Shown here: positions 1 through 5,820 of the stretch, one piece after another
Position numbering within the stretch: position 1 is the stretch's first letter
How the letters are laid out: each line of letters starts with the position of its first letter
NCBI GenBank assembly: GCA_904420075.1
Contig: CAJFTX010000092.1
Span: 1-40,807, forward strand
Origin: an uncultured Clostridia bacterium
Lineage (GTDB): Bacteria > Bacillota > Clostridia > Oscillospirales > Feifaniaceae
DNA length: 40,807 nucleotides
Direction of reading: 5' to 3'
The notes under the pieces: generated by a model
Seen by the model: only the letters and a program-made list of their open reading frames with translations
Databases searched by the model: none
What the model was told of the DNA's origin: nothing
Position numbers and translations under genes: made by a program

Positions 1-887
1 ATCAGCGAGCGGTCCTCTTTGACGACCGTCCCTTTGAAGAGCTCGGAGCTGTCGAGAAAGCTGTAGAAGCACTCTGCCTTTGCGGTGTTACGCCGCTTCA
101 TCTCCTCGAGTCCGCCGAGCGATTTGATCCACTCGAGCACCAGCTTGCAGATGTAGATCGAGTAACAGGGGGGCGTATTGTACATCGAACCCGCGTTTGC
201 GTGGGTGGAATATTTGAGCATGGTCGGAGTGCCCTCGCGCTCCTTGCCGATCAGGTCCTCACGGATAATGACGACGGTAAGTCCTGCGGGTCCCATATTC
301 TTCTGTGCGCCGGCGTAGATAAGCGCATACTTCGAGACATCGATCGGTTCAGAGAGGATGCAGGAGGACAGATCCGCGACGAGCGGAATGTCGCCAACCT
401 CGGGCAGCTTCCACCATTTGGTACCGTAGATGGTGTTGTTCTCACAGATGTGGAAGTAATCGCAGTCGGCCGGGATGGAGGCGGGGTCCACCTCGGGGAT
501 ATAGGAGAAGGTTTTGTCCTTGGAGGAGGCGACACAGATCGCCTCGCCGAGCCGTCCGGCCTCCTCATACGCCTTTTTCGCCCACTGACCGGTGACCGCG
601 AAGGCGGCCTTGCCGCTGCCGGTCATCAGGTTCAGCGGTACCATCGCAAACTGCAGCGATGCGCCGCCCTGCAGGAAGAGCACCTTGTAATTGTCGGGGA
701 TACCCATGATCTCGCGCAGCAGCGCCTCGCAGCCGGTGATGATCTCCTCGTAGGCCTTGGAGCGATGACTCATCTCCATGACCGACATCCCGGCATCCCC
801 ATAATTTACGAGCTCTTTCTGCGCTTTCTCGAGCACCTCAAGCGGCAGACAAGAGGGGCCGGCGGAAAAATTGTAGACTCTATTCAT
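1..887 (-). CDS. serC: Phosphoserine aminotransferase SerC (partial, C-terminus outside window)
   Basis: PLP enzyme of serine biosynthesis (3-phosphohydroxypyruvate + glutamate to phosphoserine); it also commonly acts in pyridoxal phosphate synthesis. The reverse strand begins MNRVYNFSAGPSCLPLEVLE, the hallmark SerC N-terminus. It continues with the phosphate/PLP loop (FLQGGASLQF, about residues 71-80), the Asp before the cofactor (VADLSSC, about 170-176) and the PLP lysine in GAQKNMGPAGL (Lys196). About 295 codons of the usual ~360 are visible; the end lies beyond base 1. The ATG follows an excellent AGGAGGAG site. A consensus-like promoter sits upstream at 928-956. It is divergent from the hydrogenase locus. 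No frameshift is seen in the visible part. Confidence 0.96.
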   Translation of the reverse strand, partial: MNRVYNFSAGPSCLPLEVLEKAQKELVNYGDAGMSVMEMSHRSKAYEEIITGCEALLREIMGIPDNYKVLFLQGGASLQFAMVPLNLMTGSGKAAFAVTGQWAKKAYEEAGRLGEAICVASSKDKTFSYIPEVDPASIPADCDYFHICENNTIYGTKWWKLPEVGDIPLVADLSSCILSEPIDVSKYALIYAGAQKNMGPAGLTVVIIREDLIGKEREGTPTMLKYSTHANAGSMYNTPPCYSIYICKLVLEWIKSLGGLEEMKRRNTAKAECFYSFLDSSELFKGTVVKEDRSL

Positions 888-927
888 ACTCTCCTCCTAA
901 AAAATACTTACCTCAGATATATAGATC

Positions 928-956
928 AGTATAGCACTTTTCTTCCGAAAGTACAA
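928..956 (-). promoter_or_regulatory. Promoter of serC (sigma-A type)
   Basis: Read on the minus strand: TTGTAC, a 17-base spacer, then TATACT. The -10 lies about 40 bases before the serC ATG. Both hexamers are close to consensus with ideal spacing. Confidence 0.7.
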
Positions 957-979
957 CACAGAAAACCGGTCTTTGATGT

Positions 980-1009
980 TTGACTTTCACAATAAATATG
1001 TAATATAAT
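980..1009 (+). promoter_or_regulatory. Promoter of the hydrogenase-linked signalling cassette
   Basis: TTGACT (980-985), an 18-base spacer and a perfect TATAAT (1004-1009). The predicted transcription start falls around 1016, just before a perfect palindrome. It would drive the five-gene unit starting at 1047. Confidence 0.65.
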
Positions 1010-1019
1010 GTTTGCAATA

Positions 1020-1034
1020 TGTTACAATGTAACA
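1020..1034. promoter_or_regulatory. Perfect 7-1-7 palindrome, candidate repressor operator
   Basis: TGTTACAATGTAACA: arms TGTTACA/TGTAACA around one central base. It lies just downstream of the -10 hexamer at 1004-1009 and upstream of the Shine-Dalgarno of the gene at 1047, where a repressor would block transcription. The odd length and centre differ from the 18-base Rex consensus; dimeric TetR- or GntR-type regulators use sites of this shape. The cognate regulator is not identifiable here. Confidence 0.5.
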
Positions 1035-1046
1035 AATGGAGGGCTT

Positions 1047-1403
1047 ATGAAAATTCAAGAGGTTGTTCGGATTTTAAACGGTGAGGTGCTCTGCGGCGAG
1101 GAGCGGCTGGAGAGCGACGTACACTCGGCCTGCGGCAGCGATATGATGAGCGACGTTTTGGCGTATGTGAAGGATCAGTCGGTACTGCTGACCGGGCTCT
1201 GCAACCCGCAGACGGTGCGCACAGCCGAGATGATGGATATGCGCTGTATCGTCTTTGTCCGCGGCAAGGAGCCGGATGAGACGATTATTGAGCTTGCGAA
1301 AGAGGCGGGAATCGTCCTTGTGAAGACGAGACTGCGGATGTACTCCGCCTGCGGACGGCTCTACTCGGCGGGGCTCGGAGAGAACAGCGAGGAGCACGTC
1401 TGA
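1047..1403 (+). CDS. DRTGG-domain-like protein of hydrogenase locus (first copy)
   Basis: 118-residue soluble protein beginning MKIQEVVRILNGEVLCG. The pattern (short N-terminal helix, 'G.VLCG', then S-D-M-M-S-D-V-L-A-Y and a Val/Ala-rich alternating core) matches small DRTGG-domain proteins found beside clostridial hydrogenase genes. DRTGG is an uncharacterised domain also present in some phosphotransacetylases and CBS-domain proteins; a regulatory ligand-binding role is inferred, not shown. The ATG at 1047 is chosen because GGAGGG lies 6-12 bases upstream; a longer reading from 1008 lacks a ribosome site and would cross the palindrome. A second, divergent copy lies at 3180. First gene of a five-gene unit. 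Confidence 0.75.
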   Translation: MKIQEVVRILNGEVLCGEERLESDVHSACGSDMMSDVLAYVKDQSVLLTGLCNPQTVRTAEMMDMRCIVFVRGKEPDETIIELAKEAGIVLVKTRLRMYSACGRLYSAGLGENSEEHV

Positions 1404-1426
1404 GAGGGGACAAAGGGGGTAAGTTG

Positions 1427-1855
1427 ATGAGCGAGACAGTAAAGCTGCACTACGATGTGGACGGAGACAATTTCACCGCGGCGGGCGAGGCGTCGAGTGA
1501 GGTCAAGCGGGCCCTAAAGCAGATGGGATTTCCCTCTGAACTTGTCCGAAGAGTGACCATTGCGATGTACGAGGGGGAGATCAATATGGTAATCCATGGC
1601 GGCGGAGGCGAAGCCGACGTCGAGATCTCGAGCGAGGAGATTCGGATTGTGCTTACGGATCACGGGCCGGGGATTCCGAATGTGGAGCTCGCGATGCAGG
1701 AGGGATATTCTACCGCGCCGGACAACGTGCGCTCCCTCGGCTTTGGAGCAGGAATGGGATTGCCAAACATGAAACGCTATACCGACTCCATTGCGATCGA
1801 TACCGAGCTCGGCGTCGGTACGACGGTGACCATGACAATTAAAGTAGGTGGTTAG
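1427..1855 (+). CDS. Stand-alone GHKL ATPase, RsbW/RsbT-like anti-sigma-type kinase
   Basis: 142-residue protein consisting of a single GHKL ATPase fold without a histidine phospho-acceptor, transmembrane or sensor domain. Visible boxes: N-box-like MYEGEINMVIH (about residues 48-58, Glu49 and Asn53), G1-like TDHGPGIP (about 77-84), and a glycine-rich lid GFGAGMGLPNMKR (about 105-117). This layout is that of serine kinases/anti-sigma factors of the RsbW/RsbT/SpoIIAB group. Start at ATG 1427 after GGGGGT; a TTG three bases upstream is the alternative. The stop directly abuts the next ATG, implying translational coupling to the hydrogenase-like protein. The partner (an STAS protein or sigma factor) is not in the window. 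Confidence 0.85.
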   Translation: MSETVKLHYDVDGDNFTAAGEASSEVKRALKQMGFPSELVRRVTIAMYEGEINMVIHGGGGEADVEISSEEIRIVLTDHGPGIPNVELAMQEGYSTAPDNVRSLGFGAGMGLPNMKRYTDSIAIDTELGVGTTVTMTIKVGG

Positions 1856-3175
1856 ATGGGTGATAGGAGAGTTTACCATTCGGTGACGCTCGACCGCGAC
1901 AGATGTATGGGCTGCACCAACTGTATCAAGCGATGTCCCACCGAGGCGATCCGGGTGCGGGAGGGCAAGGCGCTGATCATCTCGGAGCGGTGCATCGACT
2001 GCGGCGAGTGTATCCGGCTCTGTCCGCATCACGCGAAAAAAGCGGTCTATGACCGGAAGAGCGACTTTGATGGAAAGTTTCAATACACAGTGGCGCTGCC
2101 CGCCCCCTCGCTCTACGGCCAGTTTAACAATTTAGACGACGTCGACTATGTGCTGACCGGACTCAAGCACATCGGATTTGACGATGTGTTTGAGGTGGCG
2201 ACAGCGGCTGAAATTGTCAGCGACTACACCCGCCGGATTTTGGCGGGGAAGACGGCGCTTGAAGTGAAGCGGCCGATGATCAGTACGGCCTGCCCGGCCG
2301 TTGTGCGGCTGATCCAGGTAAAGTTTCCGGATCTGCTGCCGAATCTGCTGCCGGTTCTCACGCCGGCGGAGCTTGCGGGAAAGCTTGCCAAACGGGAGGC
2401 GGCGAAAAAGACAGGGCTGTCGCCCTCCGAGATCGGAACCTTTTTCATATCGCCCTGTCCGGCCAAAGTGACAAGCGCCCGTACGCCGATCGGGATGCAC
2501 GAGAGCTACATTGACGGCGTGCTTTCAATGAGCAGTGTCTACAAAAAGCTCGTCTCCGCGATGAACAAGATCACCGAGCCGGAGCCGCTCTCACACAGCG
2601 GAATCGTCGGCATCTCATGGGCCTCATCGGGAGGGGAGGCCGCCGCACTGCTGCGGGACAAATATCTCGCAGCGGACGGGATTGAGAATGTCAAAAAGGT
2701 GCTTGAAGAGCTGGAGGACGACCGGCTTCCCGAGTGCGAATTTGTAGAGCTGAACGCCTGTATCTCGGGCTGTGTCGGCGGCGCGTTGGCCTTTGAAACG
2801 CCGTTTATCGCAAAGACGCGGCTTCAAATTCTGCGCCGGTGTCTGCCGGTGTCGAGGAATGCCTACAACGCCGAGGAACTCCGCGAGGAGGAGCTGCACT
2901 GGGAGAAGGGACCCGCTTTCAATCCGGCGCTCCTGCTCGACGACGACTTCGGCAGCGCGCTGCACAAGCGGCGGCAGATCGACGAGATTGAGGCGCAGCT
3001 TCCGGGACTTGACTGCGGCTCCTGCGGGGCGCCCTCCTGCCGGGCGCTTGCGGAGGACATCGTGCGCGGCAGCGCAAAGGAGACCGACTGCATCTTCATT
3101 CTGCGGCGGAAGGTATTTGGCATGTATCAGGAGCTCTCAAATTTTGATAACTATGGGCCAAGAGATAAGGAGTGA
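1856..3175 (+). CDS. [FeFe]-hydrogenase-like iron-sulfur protein, putative sensory (group D type)
   Basis: 439 residues. The N-terminal ferredoxin has two 4Fe-4S motifs: Cys17/20/23/27 and Cys46/49/52/56. The middle is a shortened H-cluster domain. Its L1 is STACP (Cys146), L2 is SPCPAK (Cys201) and L3 is NACISGC (Cys302, Cys306), so all four cysteines expected to hold the H-cluster cubane are kept. The preceding proton-relay cysteine of catalytic enzymes is Ala145, and the GGGQP tail of L3 is absent. The C-terminus carries a further 4Fe-4S motif, Cys387, 390, 395 and 412, like the RnfB/ACDS-type domain. There is no PAS domain, unlike HydS proteins. Known sensory [FeFe] hydrogenases carry the same Cys-to-Ala change, so H2/redox sensing is the likely role; catalysis is not excluded. 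Flanked by an ATPase and DRTGG genes. Confidence 0.85.
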   Translation: MGDRRVYHSVTLDRDRCMGCTNCIKRCPTEAIRVREGKALIISERCIDCGECIRLCPHHAKKAVYDRKSDFDGKFQYTVALPAPSLYGQFNNLDDVDYVLTGLKHIGFDDVFEVATAAEIVSDYTRRILAGKTALEVKRPMISTACPAVVRLIQVKFPDLLPNLLPVLTPAELAGKLAKREAAKKTGLSPSEIGTFFISPCPAKVTSARTPIGMHESYIDGVLSMSSVYKKLVSAMNKITEPEPLSHSGIVGISWASSGGEAAALLRDKYLAADGIENVKKVLEELEDDRLPECEFVELNACISGCVGGALAFETPFIAKTRLQILRRCLPVSRNAYNAEELREEELHWEKGPAFNPALLLDDDFGSALHKRRQIDEIEAQLPGLDCGSCGAPSCRALAEDIVRGSAKETDCIFILRRKVFGMYQELSNFDNYGPRDKE

Positions 3176-3179
3176 AGAT

Positions 3180-3503
3180 ATGACGGTGAAAGATATCATG
3201 AAGCTCTGTGAGGCGGAGCTCGTCTGCGGCAGCCCGGACCGTGAGGTGAGAGGCTGCTATGTCGGGGATCTCTTAAGCTGGGTGATGGGCAGAGCGAGAG
3301 AGGGAGAAGTCTGGATTACGATTATGACCAATCTCAACATTGTGGCGGTCGCGGTGATGGCGGATGTGGCCTGTGTTCTGCTCTCCGAGGGGTGTGAGCT
3401 GCCGGAGGAGACCCGGGCGAAAGCCGAGGGAGAGGGCGTCTGCATCATCCGTTCGCCGCATTCAACCTATGAGTGTGCAGCGGCGCTCGGAAAAGTGCTG
3501 TAA
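3180..3503 (+). CDS. DRTGG-domain-like protein of hydrogenase locus (second copy)
   Basis: 107-residue protein, MTVKDIMKLCEAELVCG at its start, sharing with the first copy a short helix ending in L-V-C-G and a G-D-L-L-S-W-V-M segment (compare S-D-M-M-S-D-V-L in copy one). The middle is strongly hydrophobic (N-I-V-A-V-A-V-M-A-D-V-A-C-V-L-L), a buried beta-strand pattern rather than a clear membrane helix. ATG 3180 follows AAGGAG. It begins only 4 bases after the hydrogenase-like gene and is followed 17 bases on by the PHP gene, so the five genes are almost certainly one transcript. Function unknown; a ligand-binding regulatory domain is the best guess. Confidence 0.75.
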   Translation: MTVKDIMKLCEAELVCGSPDREVRGCYVGDLLSWVMGRAREGEVWITIMTNLNIVAVAVMADVACVLLSEGCELPEETRAKAEGEGVCIIRSPHSTYECAAALGKVL

Positions 3504-3520
3504 AGAAGGGGAGGAGAGGT

Positions 3521-4246
3521 GTGCCGGAGTATTACTATGACTTGCATCTGCACTCCTGCCTCTCGCCCTGTGGAGACGACGAGATGACCCCTGCAAATCT
3601 CGTGGGGATGGCGAAGCTGCTCGGGCTCGACGTGATCGCGCTGACCGACCACAACAGCTGCAAAAACTGCCCGGCCGCGCTGCACTGGGGAGAGAAGCTC
3701 GGAGTGCTCGTACTGCCGGGAATGGAGCTCACTACAAGCGAGGACATTCACATAGTCTGCCTCTTTCCGGAGCTCCGGGCGGCGCTCGACTTTGAGCGGA
3801 AGATCACCGAGCAGCGGATAAAAACGCCGAACCGGCCGGAAATCTTTGGCCGCCAGCTGGTGCTCGACGGGGAGGATCAGCTGGTGGAGGAGGTGCCGTT
3901 TTTGCTCACTCCTGCGACTGCTGTAGGTGTCTTTGAGGTGGCGGAGCTTGTCGGCCGGTTCGGCGGAGTCTGCTATCCGGCGCACATCGACAGGGACGCC
4001 TACAGCGCGATCACCGTGCTCGGTTTTCTGACGCCGGATATGGGATTTCGTGCTGTGGAGCTCTCGGCGCGGGGATGGGAGGAGAACGCCTGGGAGCGGG
4101 TCGCGCCGCTCTGCCCGGAGGGACTGAGGCGTATCTGCTCCTCCGACGCGCACCGCCTGGAGGATATGCGGGAGCGGGAGCACGCGCTTGTACTGCCGGA
4201 ACTCACGCCGGATGCGGTGCTGGGGGCGATAAAACGTAAAATTTGA
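3521..4246 (+). CDS. PHP-domain phosphoesterase-like protein
   Basis: 241 residues from a GTG start preceded by GGGGAGGAG. The N-terminus DLHLHSCLSPCGDD has the metal-binding H-x-H of the polymerase and histidinol phosphatase (PHP) fold. LTDHNS (about residues 46-51), the metal Glu/His region and a C-terminal SSDAHR (about 207-212) complete the usual trinuclear-metal ligand set. PHP proteins hydrolyse phosphoesters; the substrate is unknown. In this position it forms the end of the DRTGG-ATPase-hydrogenase-like-DRTGG-PHP cassette, which suggests a small phosphorylated messenger or cofactor as substrate, but that is inference. An in-frame upstream reading from 3473 overlaps the previous gene and lacks a ribosome site. 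Confidence 0.85.
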   Translation: MPEYYYDLHLHSCLSPCGDDEMTPANLVGMAKLLGLDVIALTDHNSCKNCPAALHWGEKLGVLVLPGMELTTSEDIHIVCLFPELRAALDFERKITEQRIKTPNRPEIFGRQLVLDGEDQLVEEVPFLLTPATAVGVFEVAELVGRFGGVCYPAHIDRDAYSAITVLGFLTPDMGFRAVELSARGWEENAWERVAPLCPEGLRRICSSDAHRLEDMREREHALVLPELTPDAVLGAIKRKI

Positions 4247-4292
4247 CCCCCAAAATAGAGGGGAAAATGCACAAAATAAGAAGTATTTTCGA

Positions 4293-4321
4293 TTGCGTTT
4301 TCATCTATTTTGTGGTATGCT
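4293..4321 (+). promoter_or_regulatory. Extended -10 promoter of the catalytic hydrogenase operon
   Basis: TTGCGT (4293-4298), a 17-base spacer and TATGCT (4316-4321), with the TGn extension directly before the -10. The predicted start near 4328 is followed at once by a Rex-type operator. This gives the HydABC operon its own promoter, separate from the upstream cassette. Confidence 0.65.
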
Positions 4322-4337
4322 CAAAAAGTGATATGGG

Positions 4338-4355
4338 TTGTGAACTTTTTCACAG
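4338..4355. promoter_or_regulatory. Rex (redox-sensing repressor) operator
   Basis: TTGTGAACTTTTTCACAG matches the Rex consensus TTGTGAA-N4-TTCACAA at 13 of 14 fixed positions (only the last base differs). The inner arms TGTGAA/TTCACA are a perfect inverted repeat. Rex leaves DNA when NADH/NAD+ is high, so the NAD-linked hydrogenase would be induced by excess NADH. The site lies just downstream of the promoter at 4293-4321. Confidence 0.75.
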
Positions 4356-4385
4356 GCAAACGAATTTTGGAGGAGGGTTCTAGAG

Positions 4386-4895
4386 ATGAGTTCCAAAACA
4401 GCGGTGATTCCATTCTCCGGCACCGCGGAGCAGAAGGAGAAGCTCTACGCGGTGATGCGGGAGTGGAAGGGCAAGGGCGGCGCGCTGATGCCGGTGCTAC
4501 AGGAGGCGCAGGAGATCTACGGATATCTTCCGATCGAGGTCCAGCAGATGATCAGCGACGAGATGGACGTCCCGATGAGCGAGATCTACGGAGTTGTGAC
4601 CTTCTATGCGCAGTTTAATTTGCAGCCGAAGGGCAAATACAAGATCGGCGTGTGTATGGGGACCGCCTGCTATGTCAAGAACGCCGGAGGCGTCTTTGAC
4701 AAGCTCAAGGAGGTGCTCGGTGTGGAGAACGGCGAGTGTACCCCGGACGGACTCTTCTCTCTGGACGCGACCCGCTGCCTCGGATGCTGCGGCCTTGCGC
4801 CGGTTTTGATGGTGAACGACGACGTGTACGGCCGTCTGACGCCGGACGACGTCAAGGGCATTATCGAGAAGTATCGCGCGGCTGAGGCGGGATGA
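4386..4895 (+). CDS. hydC: NuoE-like [2Fe-2S] subunit of NAD-linked [FeFe] hydrogenase (HydC)
   Basis: 169-residue thioredoxin-like [2Fe-2S] protein of the NuoE/HydC family. The helical N-domain has GALMPVLQEAQEIYGYLP (about residues 32-49). The cluster ligands are Cys90 and Cys95 (CMGTACYVK), then Cys131 and Cys135 (CLGCCGLAP). It would relay electrons between the flavin subunit HydB and the hydrogenase. The ATG follows GGAGGAGGG with a short spacer and is the first gene after the Rex-controlled promoter. The end overlaps the next gene by four bases (ATGA), so the following ATPase is translationally coupled. Length is normal for the family. Confidence 0.92.
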   Translation: MSSKTAVIPFSGTAEQKEKLYAVMREWKGKGGALMPVLQEAQEIYGYLPIEVQQMISDEMDVPMSEIYGVVTFYAQFNLQPKGKYKIGVCMGTACYVKNAGGVFDKLKEVLGVENGECTPDGLFSLDATRCLGCCGLAPVLMVNDDVYGRLTPDDVKGIIEKYRAAEAG

Positions 4896-5437
4896 AAGAG
4901 CTCTCGCTGAATGTACTCGATATTGTGCTAAACTCGGTCAAGGCAAAGGCGAGCCTTGTCACGATTGAGATTCTCGAGCGGGAGATGCTCGAGATCACGA
5001 TTGCGGACAACGGCTGCGGGATGGCTCCCGAGTTTTTGGCGCGGGTGATCGACCCGTTTACCACCACCCGGACGACGAGAAAGGTGGGCCTCGGTATTCC
5101 GCTTTTTAAACTGGCGGCGGAGATGGCCGGGGGGACCTTCCGAATCGAGTCGGAAGAGGGAGTGGGCACGACGGTGTGTGCGACGTTCGACCCGCGCAAT
5201 ATCGACTGCCCCCCACTTGGGGACATGGCGGGCACGATGGTGACGCTGATCTCGGGTTATCCGGAAACGGATTTTCTCTACCGCCGCGCGGTGGGAGAGG
5301 CGGAGTTTTCGGTGGATACCCGGCAGCTGCGGGAGATCATGGGAGAGATCCCGCTCTCGTCCTTTGAGGTGACAAATTTTGTGCGCGAAATGATAGAAGA
5401 GAACGAACGAGAATTAACACGCGGAGGGAACGAGTAA
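4892..5437 (+). CDS. Stand-alone GHKL (histidine-kinase-like) ATPase in hydrogenase operon
   Basis: 181 residues. Only an ATP-binding GHKL domain is visible: N-box-like LDIVLNSVKA (Asn14), G1 ADNGCGM (about residues 38-44), a TTT-R-x-x-R loop (about 57-63), G2 GLGIP (67-71) and GVGTTV (90-95). There is no dimerisation/phospho-histidine domain and no sensor. The C-terminal ~70 residues form an extra domain of unknown role. It resembles the clostridial 'ATP-binding protein' found between NuoE- and TrxL-type genes. It overlaps hydC by 4 bases and is followed one base later by the small ferredoxin gene, so stoichiometric co-production with structural subunits is expected. Whether it phosphorylates a protein or regulates the complex is unknown. 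Confidence 0.85.
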   Translation: MKELSLNVLDIVLNSVKAKASLVTIEILEREMLEITIADNGCGMAPEFLARVIDPFTTTRTTRKVGLGIPLFKLAAEMAGGTFRIESEEGVGTTVCATFDPRNIDCPPLGDMAGTMVTLISGYPETDFLYRRAVGEAEFSVDTRQLREIMGEIPLSSFEVTNFVREMIEENERELTRGGNE

Positions 5438-5438
5438 G

Positions 5439-5807
5439 ATGAAAACACTTGCAGAGCTGCAGGCCATCAGGGAGCAGATGAAGAATAAGATGAACATCCG
5501 CGAGGAGAGCGAGGCCGGGACGAGAATTGTCGTCGGCATGGCCACCTGCGGGATCGCAGCGGGCGCCCGGCCGGTTCTGACCACCCTGTCGGAGGAGGTC
5601 GCGAAGCGGGAACTGAAAGATGTGCTGGTGACCCAGACGGGGTGCATCGGCGTCTGCCGGTTCGAGCCGATTGTCGAGGTCTATGAGCCGGGAAAAGAGA
5701 AGGTAACTTATGTACATATGACTCCCGAGAAGGCGAGAAGAATCATAAACGATCACATTGTAAACGGCCAGGTCGTGACCGAGTACACGATCGGCGCTGC
5801 GGAATAG
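5439..5807 (+). CDS. Small thioredoxin-like [2Fe-2S] ferredoxin-type protein
   Basis: 122 residues. A charged helical N-terminus (about residues 1-28) precedes a thioredoxin-like ferredoxin core. The motif GMATCGIAAGARPV carries Cys37 and TGCIGVC carries Cys69 and Cys73. Only three cysteines are present in the whole protein, whereas a TrxL [2Fe-2S] site normally has four. The homologous N-terminal domain of the next gene has the full set (Cys9, 14, 46, 50). Either a non-cysteine ligand completes the cluster or it is altered. Placed between the ATPase and hydB, it probably is an accessory electron carrier or a regulatory subunit. Start ATG 5439 follows GGAGGG. Confidence 0.85.
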   Translation: MKTLAELQAIREQMKNKMNIREESEAGTRIVVGMATCGIAAGARPVLTTLSEEVAKRELKDVLVTQTGCIGVCRFEPIVEVYEPGKEKVTYVHMTPEKARRIINDHIVNGQVVTEYTIGAAE

Positions 5808-5820
5808 GGGGAGAGGTAAG

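Noticed and set aside
975-992. TTCACAA half-site near the cassette promoter as a second Rex operator
   Set aside because: The opposite arm (GATGTTT) does not match TTGTGAA; no symmetric site.
4248-4263. CCCC-AAAATAGA-GGGG hairpin after the first PHP gene as a terminator
   Set aside because: Only four base pairs and no T-run; too weak to support, though some readthrough barrier is possible.
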